From: Blastococcus sp. HT6-4
GTDB lineage: Bacteria; Actinomycetota; Actinomycetes; Mycobacteriales; Geodermatophilaceae
Assembly (NCBI RefSeq): GCF_039679125.1
Contig: NZ_CP155551.1
Coordinates: 3,596,001-3,660,000 of the forward strand
DNA: 64,000 nt
Direction: 5' to 3'
Position numbers and translations under genes: made by a program. The notes beneath the pieces are model-generated. The model was not told where the DNA came from. It worked only from the letters and a program-made list of their open reading frames with translations, and made no database searches. Each line of letters begins with the position of its first letter. Positions within the stretch are counted from its first letter, which is position 1. Shown here piece by piece: positions 45,913 through 53,436 of the stretch.

Positions 45913-45929
45913 TACGATGACCGATAGGA
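45913..45929 (+). promoter_or_regulatory. Putative BlaI-type operator before the Sco gene
   Basis: TACGA-N7-TAGGA, a 17-bp dyad matching the TACTA-N7-TAGTA pattern found near blaI with one symmetric change in each arm. It is centred about 55 bp before the ATG of the Sco1 gene. Confidence 0.5.
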
Positions 45930-45975
45930 GATCGTGGCGATGCCGAACCCGGCCGGCCGGTGCCCAGGAGGTCCC

Positions 45976-46704
45976 ATGCGAGCAGTTCCAGGCCAAGCAG
46001 CCCTCGGGTCCGCCATCCTGGTCGGCGGGTTGCTGCTGACGGGATGCGGCCAGGACGCCACCGCACCGGCCGACGCGGGCGGAGTCCGCGTCGCGACGCA
46101 GGACGACGGCTTCCACGGCACGCTGATGCAGCGGCCCCAGCCCCGTCCGGACCTGACGCTGCCGACCACCACCGGAGACCCGTTCGACCTCGGGAACCGC
46201 CCCGAGGACGAGATCACGCTGCTCTTCTTCGGCTACACCCACTGCCCGGACCTGTGCCCGACCACGATGGCCGACCTCGCGCTGGCGCGGGACGTGCTCG
46301 CCCCCGGGATCCGTGACCGGGTGCAGGTGGTGTTCGTGACCGAGGACCCGGCGCGGGACACCCCGGAGGCGCTGCGGGAGTGGCTGGACCGGTTCGACCC
46401 GGAGTTCACCGGGCTCATCGGCGGCACCGAGGCCACCGCGGCGGCGCTGCGGGAGCTGTACCTGCCCGAGAGCGCCCAGGTGGCCGACCCGTCGACAGCG
46501 ATCGTCCACCCGCACGAGGGCGGCGCGCACGCCGCGGAGGGCGACGGGCAGCACGGGAACGGGCACAGCCACGGCGACTACGGGGTCGACCACGCGGGAA
46601 CGGTCTACGCCTGGGGTCCCGGGGGCCGGGCGGTGATCTACACCGGCGGAACCACCCCGGACCAGTACGCCGAGGACCTCACCCGGCTGGCCACCGCCGG
46701 CTGA
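45976..46704 (+). CDS. Sco1/SenC family copper chaperone lipoprotein
   Basis: Exported thioredoxin-fold protein that binds copper and helps assemble the CuA site of cytochrome oxidase or handles thiols. From ATG 45976 (AGGAGG six bases upstream, ideal) it has 242 residues. It has the lipobox LLTGC (Cys24), the copper motif CPDLC (Cys90, Cys94) and the distal His206 in VDHAGTVYAW. A His-rich insertion at about 178-200 (HPHEGG, HGNGHSHG) lies before the conserved His and could add metal binding. It stands alone on the plus strand with an operator-like dyad upstream. Confidence 0.93.
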   Translation: MRAVPGQAALGSAILVGGLLLTGCGQDATAPADAGGVRVATQDDGFHGTLMQRPQPRPDLTLPTTTGDPFDLGNRPEDEITLLFFGYTHCPDLCPTTMADLALARDVLAPGIRDRVQVVFVTEDPARDTPEALREWLDRFDPEFTGLIGGTEATAAALRELYLPESAQVADPSTAIVHPHEGGAHAAEGDGQHGNGHSHGDYGVDHAGTVYAWGPGGRAVIYTGGTTPDQYAEDLTRLATAG

Positions 46705-46736
46705 GCGGGGCCACCCCTCCCTCGGGCCGGTCGCCG

Positions 46737-46982
46737 TCAGCCTCCGGACAGGTCGCGCTGCATCCGGACGTACTCGTCGCGATCGATCTCGCCGGCGGCG
46801 TATCGGCGGCGCAGCACCTCCTGCGCACCGGCGGCCTCGTCCGGCCGGGCCGTCGGGCGGCGCCTGACCAGCCGGATGGCCGCAAGGACCGCGATCACCA
46901 GCAGGGCGACGCCGACCAGGGCCCAGAACAGCATCCAGCCGCCCATCATCCCGCCGTCCATCATCCCGCCGTCGTGGCCCAT
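46737..46982 (-). CDS. Small Met-rich membrane protein with SHOCT domain
   Basis: 81 residues from ATG 46982, which has AAGGAG eight bases upstream. A Met/His/Asp/Gly-rich N-terminus (MGHDGGMMDGGMMGG) precedes one membrane segment (about 16-38) and a C-terminal SHOCT domain (LRRRYAAGEIDRDEYVRMQRDL). SHOCT is a short protein-interaction module. The Met-rich segment could bind copper(I), in keeping with the neighbouring Sco1 protein; this is inference. It is last in a minus-strand series behind tlpA, 134 bp away. Confidence 0.82.
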   Translation of the reverse strand: MGHDGGMMDGGMMGGWMLFWALVGVALLVIAVLAAIRLVRRRPTARPDEAAGAQEVLRRRYAAGEIDRDEYVRMQRDLSGG

Positions 46983-47116
46983 CAGTTGCTCCTTCGTCCG
47001 GTCGGCGGGGCACCCTCGGCTGCCCTGCCGCGCGTCCCCCACCGGCTGTCGGCGGGGCGGTCAGTCGTGGGGCGCGCTCCCCGAAGAGGTCACGCTCCGG
47101 CCGGGCCGGGGCACGC

Positions 47117-47705
47117 TCATGCACCCCCCGAGCGGAGGAGGGCGTCGATCAGGCGCTGCAGCTCCGCGGAGGTCAGCTGACCGACCACCCGGTCGACGAC
47201 GCGGCCGTCGGCGTCGAGGGCGAGGGTCACCGGCAGTCCCCGGACGCCCAGCAGGCGCAGCAGCTCGCCGTCGGCGTCGACGGCGTGCGGGTAGTCGACG
47301 CCGTGCTCGTCGAGGAACCAGCGGGCAGCGTCGGGGGCGTCCTGCACGTCCACACCCAGGAACCGGACCTGCTCGCCGTGGTGGGCGTAGGCCTCCTGCA
47401 GCAGCGGCATCTCCTCCCGGCACGGGCCGCACCAGGTCGCCCACAGGTTGACCAGGGTCGGACGGCCGGTCAGCCGGTCCAGCGCCACGTCCGGGCCCGG
47501 CCCCAGGCAGGGCAGGGTGAGCGGCGGCAGGGCGTCCGCGCCGGCCGGCGCGACGTCCTCGGGCAGCTGCTCGCAGGCCGGCGCGGGGGGGAGCCGCCTC
47601 GGCGGCCACCGGTCCGGTCCCTGCCGTGGACGCGGTCGGCTCGGTGGCCGCACAGCCGGCCAGCAGGGCGACCGTGAGGAGCCCGGCTGCCAGCCGCGCC
47701 GGCAT
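47117..47705 (-). pseudogene. TlpA/ResA-type thioredoxin lipoprotein, frameshifted in a C7 tract
   Basis: ATG 47705 (GGGAG upstream, TGATG overlap with the BNR gene) opens a lipoprotein signal peptide, GLLTVALLAGC, in one frame. The thioredoxin domain, with WATWCGPCREE and GVRGLPVTLALD, continues to 47117 in another frame. The frames meet at a run of seven C on the coding strand (47585-47591); six C would give one intact 195-residue protein, the size of the second TlpA at 50.2 kb. It is either a sequencing error, a true inactivation, or slippage-dependent expression. Role: thiol-disulfide exchange outside the membrane. Confidence 0.82.
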
Positions 47706-48655
47706 CAGGACTCCCGGTACAGCTCGGTGAAGGTCCGCCCGCCGTCGGTGGAAGCCAGGACCGCACCGTCGACGGCGACGTAGACCTCCTCCCCGTCCAC
47801 GGTCAGCGCCTCCGGAGCTCCACCTGCGCTGCCGCGCTCGGCCCAGGTCCGCCCGCCGTCGGTGCTCACGAACACCGTCCCGTCCGGAGCGACCCCGGCT
47901 GCCGTGCCACCGTCGGCGGCGATGTCCACCAGCACCAGCAGCGGGGCGCCGGCGACGGCGCTGACGTTCCTCCCGGCGTCCTCGCTGACCACCAGGCCGG
48001 CCTCCGTGGTGGCCAGGACCCGCTGCGGCTCGGTCGGATCCGCGGCCAGGTCGGCGATTCGCATCTGGCCGCGATCGGCCCACTCGACGCCGTCCTCGCT
48101 GACCATGAGCCGGCCCCCGCTGTAGCCGTAGATCATGCCGCTCGCGGCGTCCAGGGCGTGGAAGTCGGCCTCCCCGGCCAGTGACAGCGTCTCCCAGGTC
48201 TCCCCACCGTCGGTGCTCTCGAGCAGGCCCAGGTTGCCCGGGCCCTCCTGGCCGGCGCCGGGATGGCCGCTGGCCAGGTAGTGCCCGGGGCCGACGACGG
48301 TGAAGCCCATGAAGTCCTGCACCCGGTCGGCGATGCGGGTCAGCTCCCCGCCCGGCGTGATGCGCACCAGCCCGTAGTGGGTGCCGGCGTACAGGGCGTC
48401 GTCGGCCGGGTCGACGCCCAGCCCGTGCACGTGCTCGAGGGTCACGTCGTCCGGGTGGGCGCGGGTGCCGTCGTCGTGGCTGTGGGTCTCGCCGTCAGCG
48501 GCGGCCTGGTCGCCGCCGGCTGCGTCGGCGCCGCACCCGGCGAGCAGCAGCGCTCCCGACGCGGCGGCGCCGACCAGCACCCGACGTCGCCGCGGACGAC
48601 CGGCCACCCCGCGAACGGGCCGGGCGGATCGGGACGGCAGGACGGACGCTGACAT
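47705..48655 (-). CDS. BNR-repeat lipoprotein (F510_1955-type glycosylhydrolase-like)
   Basis: 316-residue exported lipoprotein: signal peptide with lipobox LLAGC (Cys41), a His-rich stretch (THSHDD and following), then a beta-propeller with Asp-box repeats (STDGGETWE, SEDGVEWAD, STDGGRTWAE, STDGGRTFTE). The family annotation glycosylhydrolase is by fold only; no catalytic residues are evident. Homologues often lie near copper-handling genes. ATG 48655 has GGGGAG five to nine bases upstream. First gene of a unit with the frameshifted tlpA, preceded by an operator-like dyad. Confidence 0.82.
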   Translation of the reverse strand: MSASVLPSRSARPVRGVAGRPRRRRVLVGAAASGALLLAGCGADAAGGDQAAADGETHSHDDGTRAHPDDVTLEHVHGLGVDPADDALYAGTHYGLVRITPGGELTRIADRVQDFMGFTVVGPGHYLASGHPGAGQEGPGNLGLLESTDGGETWETLSLAGEADFHALDAASGMIYGYSGGRLMVSEDGVEWADRGQMRIADLAADPTEPQRVLATTEAGLVVSEDAGRNVSAVAGAPLLVLVDIAADGGTAAGVAPDGTVFVSTDGGRTWAERGSAGGAPEALTVDGEEVYVAVDGAVLASTDGGRTFTELYRES

Positions 48656-48682
48656 GAGCTCCCCACAGAGACCGGACGGACG

Positions 48683-48699
48683 TACTACGACGAATAGTA
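48683..48699 (-). promoter_or_regulatory. Putative BlaI-type operator before the BNR gene
   Basis: TACTA-CGACGAA-TAGTA, a perfect-arm 17-bp dyad centred 36 bp before the BNR lipoprotein start. It is the best match of the five sites. Confidence 0.7.
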
Positions 48700-48721
48700 G
48701 ACCGTCCGGCGGAGTCGGAGC

Positions 48722-49681
48722 TCAGCTCCAGTCGGCTCCGGGGAGGACGCACAGCCCGCTGGAGACCGCGGACACCAGCGGCCAGGCGGCCAGTGCCACC
48801 GGCCCGGCCACCACCAGCACCGCCGCCGCCGACGCGGCGATCCGGTGCACGGGCCTCAGAGGGGCGACCGGCCGGAGCAGCCGTGTCACCCGGTGCACGC
48901 CGGCTCCCTGCGCGGCGGCCAGCGCCGGGGCGGGGGCGCGCATCCCGGCGAGGGTGACCAGCGCGGAGGCGACCTCGACGCGGCTCACCCGCCGGGCGGC
49001 GGCGTCGTCGGCCAGCAGCTCGACGAGCCGCTCGGTCTCCACCCGGCCCCGGGAGAAGAGGGGCACCCGGGGGAAGGCCCGGTCCAGGACCCGGGCGGCG
49101 CCGACGGCCAGGTGATGACGGCCGCGCAGATGGGCCCGCTCGTGGGCCAGCACGGCGGCGAGCTCCTGGACGGAGAGCGTGCGGAGGGCCGCGGTGGTCA
49201 CCACGACGGATCGGCGCCGCCCCGGCAGGCAGAAGGCGGCGGCGTGGTCGGAGTCCAGCACCACCGCCCCCAGCGACCGTTCGCGGCGGGCACCGACCAG
49301 GAGGCTCGCCCGCAGTCGGCGCCGCTCCCGCTGGTCGCGCAGCCGGCTGCGGGCGGCGACCCAGCCCAGCCGCAGGGACACCCCGCCCGACAGCAGGACG
49401 CCGGCGAGCACGGCGGCCAGCTGCCCGGGCGACCGGTAGACGGCGGCGATGGTCGCCGCGCAGGCGTCGAGGACCGATGCCAGGCCGTCGGCGACCGCAC
49501 CGGCCGGCACCAGCAGCGCCAGGCCGGCGAGCACCACGGACACGAGCGCACCGGCCGACGCCGCCTGCCAGGCGGCGACCGCCAGCCGCGGGGACCGGTC
49601 GGCCCAGCCGGCACCGAGCGCCCGCGGAGCCAGCGCCACCAGCGTCGCGGCGAACCCCAGCAGCGCGACGGTGGTGGTCAC
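48722..49681 (-). CDS. M56-family membrane metalloprotease (BlaR/MecR-like, no sensor domain)
   Basis: 319 residues from GTG 49681. Several membrane segments flank a cytoplasmic zinc-protease domain with HERAH (in AAVLAHERAHLRG) and a downstream ERLVELLADDAAAR segment holding the third ligand. The protein ends soon after a last membrane segment. In BlaR1 and MecR1 an extracellular penicillin-binding sensor follows there; it is absent here. The GTG overlaps the blaI stop (GTGA), so repressor and protease are coupled. The protease should trigger removal of the BlaI-type repressor in response to an unknown signal. Confidence 0.9.
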   Translation of the reverse strand: MTTTVALLGFAATLVALAPRALGAGWADRSPRLAVAAWQAASAGALVSVVLAGLALLVPAGAVADGLASVLDACAATIAAVYRSPGQLAAVLAGVLLSGGVSLRLGWVAARSRLRDQRERRRLRASLLVGARRERSLGAVVLDSDHAAAFCLPGRRRSVVVTTAALRTLSVQELAAVLAHERAHLRGRHHLAVGAARVLDRAFPRVPLFSRGRVETERLVELLADDAAARRVSRVEVASALVTLAGMRAPAPALAAAQGAGVHRVTRLLRPVAPLRPVHRIAASAAAVLVVAGPVALAAWPLVSAVSSGLCVLPGADWS

Positions 49682-50046
49682 GACGTCTGCGCCTGCCGGG
49701 CCGCCTCCACCGCGGTCCGCAGGCTGGCCACCGCGTCGGCGTCGAGGTCGGCGACGAAGTGCATGAGCACCTCGTCGCGATCCCCGGCCGCGCTCAGCAC
49801 GTCCTGCAGCATCGCCGCGGAGTGCTCCGCGCGGGTCCGGGTGGGGCGGTACCGCCAGGCCCGGCCTTCCATCTCCCGGCTGAGGGCACCCTTGCGGTGC
49901 AGGTTGTCCATCACCGTCATCACGGTGGTGTAGGCGAGTACGCGGGACGCGGTCAGCTCGGCGAGCACCTCGCGGACGGTCGCCGCCGCCCCGCGGCGCC
50001 ACAGCACGTCCATCACGACGGCTTCCAGCTCACCGAACGGGCGCAC
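49678..50046 (-). CDS. blaI: BlaI/MecI/CopY-type transcriptional repressor
   Basis: 122-residue winged-helix repressor. It has the family pattern GELEAVVMDVLWRRGAATVREV-like helix one, the recognition part AYTTVMTVMDNLHRKG, the wing GRAWRYRPTR, and a C-terminal dimerisation helix region (LHFVADL-like, MHFVADLDADAV). Members include antibiotic-responsive BlaI/MecI and copper-responsive CopY; CopY's CxCx4CxC zinc/copper motif is missing here. GTG 50046 is used. It is coupled to the M56 gene and divergent from tlpA-ccdA. Three dyads in the divergent region are probable autoregulatory sites. Confidence 0.93.
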   Translation of the reverse strand: MRPFGELEAVVMDVLWRRGAAATVREVLAELTASRVLAYTTVMTVMDNLHRKGALSREMEGRAWRYRPTRTRAEHSAAMLQDVLSAAGDRDEVLMHFVADLDADAVASLRTAVEAARQAQTS

Positions 50047-50077
50047 CCGCCACCTCCTCGTCCCCTCCGTGCCACAG

Positions 50078-50094
50078 TACTAGCGGCGGTAGTG
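50078..50094. promoter_or_regulatory. Putative BlaI-type operator O1
   Basis: TACTA-GCGGCGG-TAGTG, 17-bp dyad with one arm mismatch, centred about 40 bp before blaI. Confidence 0.6.
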
Positions 50095-50112
50095 GAGGAC
50101 GCCACGACGGAG

Positions 50113-50129
50113 CACTACACCCGATAGTA
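50113..50129. promoter_or_regulatory. Putative BlaI-type operator O2
   Basis: CACTA-CACCCGA-TAGTA, 17-bp dyad with one mismatch, mid-way in the blaI/tlpA divergent region. It shares ATAGTAGACC on its right side with the site before the BNR gene. Confidence 0.65.
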
Positions 50130-50138
50130 GACCACCAC

Positions 50139-50155
50139 TCCTACCTGTCATAGTA
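50139..50155. promoter_or_regulatory. Putative BlaI-type operator O3
   Basis: TCCTA-CCTGTCA-TAGTA, 17-bp dyad with one mismatch, 73 bp before the tlpA start. A 23-codon ORF (50161-50232), whose TGA overlaps the tlpA ATG, begins just after it. Confidence 0.55.
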
Positions 50156-50228
50156 GGGCGGTGGCGAGGAAGCAGCTCAGTCGTACAGCCGGCCGCCGCC
50201 GTCCGGGCCGCACCGCGGCGGTACGTCG

Positions 50229-50822
50229 ATGAGCCGGCCGTTCAGCCGCCGGACCCTGCTGCTCGCCGCCGGCGCAGCCGCCGGGGCGCTGGCCGGCTGC
50301 TCCACCGGCGGGAACGAGGCCGCCGGCGGCCGCCTGGAGTACGAGTTCACGGAACCCACGCCGACGGCGACGGTGCTCGCCGAGGACCAGCGGGCACCGG
50401 CGCCGGCCTTCTCCGGCGAGCTGCTCGACGGCACTCCGTTCGACTCCTCCTCCCTGGCCGGGGACGTCGCCGTGATCAACTTCTGGGGGTCCTGGTGCGT
50501 GCCGTGCCGGGTGGAGACCCCGGAGTTCCAGGCCGTGCACGGCGACGTCGCCGACCGCGGGGTGCAGTTCCTCGGCATCGACGTCAAGGATCAGCGCCAA
50601 CTCGCCGTCGCCTTCGCCGAGCAGCTCGGGGCGGCGTACCCGTCGGTGTTCGATCCCCGCGGTGAGGTCGCGATGGCCTTCCGCGGATTCCCGGCCAACG
50701 TGGTCCCCTCCACCATCCTGCTCGACCGCGACGGCAGGGTCGCCGCCGTCCACACCGGTCAGGTCCACGGGGAGGACCTGCGCACCGCCGTCGAGCTGCT
50801 GCTGGCCGAGGACCGGGCGTGA
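50229..50822 (+). CDS. TlpA/ResA-like thioredoxin lipoprotein
   Basis: 197-residue exported thiol oxidoreductase. An Arg-rich twin-arginine-like start ([14 protein letters not shown]) leads to the lipobox LAGC (Cys24). The thioredoxin domain has WGSWCVPC (Cys90, Cys93), GIDVKD and the cis-Pro loop [10 protein letters not shown]. It should reduce disulfides outside the membrane using electrons from the CcdA protein encoded next. ATG 50229 lacks a clear ribosome binding site but overlaps the stop of a short upstream ORF, which might couple its translation. It is divergent from blaI and under three operator-like dyads. Confidence 0.92.
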   Translation: MSRPFSRRTLLLAAGAAAGALAGCSTGGNEAAGGRLEYEFTEPTPTATVLAEDQRAPAPAFSGELLDGTPFDSSSLAGDVAVINFWGSWCVPCRVETPEFQAVHGDVADRGVQFLGIDVKDQRQLAVAFAEQLGAAYPSVFDPRGEVAMAFRGFPANVVPSTILLDRDGRVAAVHTGQVHGEDLRTAVELLLAEDRA

Positions 50823-51694
50823 GCGAGCTCGCGGCGACCTTCGCCGGCATCGTCACCGACGGCTCGCTGCTGCTGGCCGTCGCCGTGGCCGCGCTGGTCG
50901 GGCTGATCAGCTTCGCCTCGCCCTGCTGCCTGCCGCTGATCCCCGGCTACGTCAGCTACGTCGCCGGGCTCGCCGGCTCGCAGGTCACCGCCGGTGCGGC
51001 CCGGGTTCCGCAGGCTGCCGGTGGCGGCCCCGCCGGTACGACGTCGGCCGGTTGCCCCGCCGAGGCCGGCACCGCTCCCTCACCGCCGGCGGCGTCGGCA
51101 ACTGCCGGTCGCGGCCGGGTGCTGGCCGGGTCCCTGCTGTTCATCGCCGGGTTCAGCGCGGTCTTCGTCTCCTTCGGCGCGCTCTTCGGCGGCCTGGGCC
51201 GGCTGCTGCTGGAGTGGTCCCCGGTGCTCACCCGGGTCGCCGGCGTCGTCGTGATCGCGATGGGGCTGTCGTTCCTCGGCGCGATCCCGTGGCTGATGCG
51301 CGAACGCCGCATCCACCACCGGCCCCCGGCCGGCCTGGCCGGCGCCCCCGTCCTCGGCGTCGTGTTCGGTCTCGGCTGGACGCCCTGCCTGGGCCCGACG
51401 CTGGCCGCGGTGAACACCCTGGCCTACACCCAGGCCTCGGCCGGCCGCGGCGCCGTCCTCGCCCTCGCCTACTGCCTCGGGCTCGGGGTCCCGTTCGTCC
51501 TCGTGGCCCTCGGCGCCCGGCGCGCCCTGGCCTTCTCCGCACTGGCCCGCCGGCACGCTCCCACGGTCATGCGGATCGGCGGGGGCCTGATGATCGCCCT
51601 GGGGATCCTGCTGCTGACCGGCTGGTGGGACGCACTGATGATCTGGCTGCGGGCCTGGCTGGGCGCCACCGGACTGGGCACGTCGATCCTGTAG
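50819..51694 (+). CDS. ccdA: CcdA/DsbD-like thiol transporter
   Basis: 291-residue inner-membrane protein passing electrons from cytosolic thioredoxin to exported TlpA proteins. It has six membrane segments and the paired redox cysteines SFASPCCLP (Cys36/37) and [10 protein letters not shown] (Cys190). A hydrophilic insert of about 45 residues (54-98) with an extra Cys79 lies between segments one and two. GTG 50819 overlaps the tlpA stop (GTGA). In cytochrome c maturation ccdA is normally followed by resB and resC; neither is here, since an acyl-CoA dehydrogenase gene faces it. Confidence 0.92.
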   Translation: MSELAATFAGIVTDGSLLLAVAVAALVGLISFASPCCLPLIPGYVSYVAGLAGSQVTAGAARVPQAAGGGPAGTTSAGCPAEAGTAPSPPAASATAGRGRVLAGSLLFIAGFSAVFVSFGALFGGLGRLLLEWSPVLTRVAGVVVIAMGLSFLGAIPWLMRERRIHHRPPAGLAGAPVLGVVFGLGWTPCLGPTLAAVNTLAYTQASAGRGAVLALAYCLGLGVPFVLVALGARRALAFSALARRHAPTVMRIGGGLMIALGILLLTGWWDALMIWLRAWLGATGLGTSIL

Positions 51695-51732
51695 CCGCCG
51701 CCGCACGAAGGGTGGAGACGCGGGTCGACGGA

Positions 51733-52887
51733 CTACTTCAGCAGGCTGCGGGCGATCACCATGCGCTGGACCTGGTTGGTGCCCTCGTAGATCTGGGTGA
51801 TCTTGGCGTCGCGCATCATCCGCTCGACCGGGAAGTCCTGCGTGTAGCCCGCCCCGCCGAACAGCTGGACGGCGTCGGTGGTCACCTGCATCGCCACGTC
51901 GGAGGCGAAGGCCTTGGCCGAGGCCGACACGCGGGTGACGTCGGGGCGGCCCTGCTCGCCGGCGGCCGCGGCCACGTAGACGAGGTGGCGGGCCGCCTCG
52001 ATCTTCATGTCCATGTCGGCGAGCATGAACTGCACGCCCTGGAACGAACCGATCGACGTCCCGAACTGCGTGCGTTCCTTGACGTAGGCCACGGCGGCGT
52101 CGAGCGCACCCTGGGCGATGCCGACGGCCTGGGCTCCGATGGTCGGGCGGGTGAAGTCCAGGGTGCGCAGCGCCGTCTTGAAGCCCGTACCGGGCGCACC
52201 GATGATCCGGTCGGCCGGGATGGTGCAGTCGGTGAGGTACAGCTCGCAGGTCGGCGAGCCCTTGATGCCCATCTTCCGTTCCTTCGGGCCGACGGCGAAG
52301 CCCGGGTCGTCGCGGTGGACGGCGAACGCGGAGATGCCGTTGGCACCCTTCTCCGGGTCGGTGACGGCCATGACCGTGTACCACTCGGACACACCGGAGT
52401 TGGTGATCCAGGCCTTGGTGCCGTTGAGCACCCAGGTCTCGCCCTCGAGGCGGGCGCGGGTCTTCATCGCGGCGGCGTCGGAGCCGGCCTCGCGCTCGGA
52501 CAGCCCGTAGCTGATCATCGCCTCACCGGAGGCGATCGACGGCAGCACCGCGCGCTTCACGCCCTCGGACCCGGACAGGATGATCGGCATCGAGCCGAGC
52601 TTGTTGACCGCCGGGATGAGCGAGGCGCTCGCATCGACCCGCGCGACCTCCTCGATGACGATGCAGGTGGCGATGGCGTCCGCGCCCTCGCCCCCGTACT
52701 CCTCGGGGATGTGCGTGGCGTGGAAGCCGGCCGCGGTGAGGGCCTTCTGGGCCTCGATCGGGTAGCGCGAGTCGGCGTCCACCTCGGCGGCGTAGGGGGC
52801 GATCTCCCGCTCGGCGATGTCGCGCACCGCCGCCCGGATCGCCTCGTGCTCCTCGGTCAAGGCGTACAGCCCGCTGTTCGTACCCAC
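51733..52887 (-). CDS. Acyl-CoA dehydrogenase
   Basis: FAD enzyme introducing the trans-2 double bond in acyl-CoA, passing electrons to ETF. The 384 residues fit the family: [47 protein letters not shown] and near the C-terminus [12 protein letters not shown] with the catalytic Glu. It most resembles short/branched-chain types; chain-length choice cannot be read. GTG 52887 has TACGAT seven bases upstream. It precedes nothing in an obvious pathway operon; purE lies 23 bp upstream on the same strand. Confidence 0.93.
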   Translation of the reverse strand: MGTNSGLYALTEEHEAIRAAVRDIAEREIAPYAAEVDADSRYPIEAQKALTAAGFHATHIPEEYGGEGADAIATCIVIEEVARVDASASLIPAVNKLGSMPIILSGSEGVKRAVLPSIASGEAMISYGLSEREAGSDAAAMKTRARLEGETWVLNGTKAWITNSGVSEWYTVMAVTDPEKGANGISAFAVHRDDPGFAVGPKERKMGIKGSPTCELYLTDCTIPADRIIGAPGTGFKTALRTLDFTRPTIGAQAVGIAQGALDAAVAYVKERTQFGTSIGSFQGVQFMLADMDMKIEAARHLVYVAAAAGEQGRPDVTRVSASAKAFASDVAMQVTTDAVQLFGGAGYTQDFPVERMMRDAKITQIYEGTNQVQRMVIARSLLK

Positions 52888-52894
52888 GCCCCCG

Positions 52895-52900
52895 ATCGTA
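52895..52900 (-). promoter_or_regulatory. Putative -10 element of acyl-CoA dehydrogenase gene (TACGAT)
   Basis: TACGAT on the minus strand, seven bases before the GTG start, consistent with a leaderless transcript despite the short gap to purE. Confidence 0.5.
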
Positions 52901-52910
52901 GGACGTCCGA

Positions 52911-53426
52911 CTACCCGCCGGTAGCGAGGCGCTCCTGGAGGGTGAGGTCGCGGGCCACCACGCTCTCGGCGAGCTCGGCCTGGAAGCGTTCGACCCGGCC
53001 GCGGAGCTCCGGGTCCGCCGCGGCGAGGATCCGCACGGCCAGCAGCCCGGCGTTCCGGCCGCCGCCGATGCCGACCGTGGCCACCGGCACCCCGGCCGGC
53101 ATCTGCACGATCGACAGCAGGCTGTCGAGCCCGTCCAGCCGGTCCAGCGGCCGCGGCACGCCGATGACCGGCAGCGGGGTGGCGGCGGCGACCATGCCGG
53201 GCAGGTGCGCCGCTCCCCCGGCCCCCGCGATGATGACCCGCAGGCCCCGGGCGGCGGCGCCCTCGGCGTAGTCGAGCATGCGGCGCGGGGTGCGGTGGGC
53301 CGAGACGACGTGCGCCTCGTAGCCGATGCCGAACTCGGCCAGCGCCTCGGCGGCCGGCTGCATCATCGGCCAGTCCGAGTCGCTGCCCATCACGACGCCG
53401 ACGACGGGGTGGCTCGGGACGCTCAT
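52911..53426 (-). CDS. purE: N5-carboxyaminoimidazole ribonucleotide mutase
   Basis: Purine biosynthesis enzyme moving the carboxyl group from N5 to C4 of AIR. The 171-residue protein has [21 protein letters not shown] and [12 protein letters not shown], the class I PurE active-site motifs, followed by PVIGVP and [14 protein letters not shown]. Length is normal. It lies 10 nt downstream of purK and forms an operon with it. Confidence 0.97.
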   Translation of the reverse strand: MSVPSHPVVGVVMGSDSDWPMMQPAAEALAEFGIGYEAHVVSAHRTPRRMLDYAEGAAARGLRVIIAGAGGAAHLPGMVAAATPLPVIGVPRPLDRLDGLDSLLSIVQMPAGVPVATVGIGGGRNAGLLAVRILAAADPELRGRVERFQAELAESVVARDLTLQERLATGG

Positions 53427-53436
53427 GCCGTGCTCC

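Noticed and set aside
49678-50046. CopY copper repressor
   Set aside because: The C-terminal CxCx4CxC metal motif of CopY is absent, so direct copper sensing by this protein is not supported.
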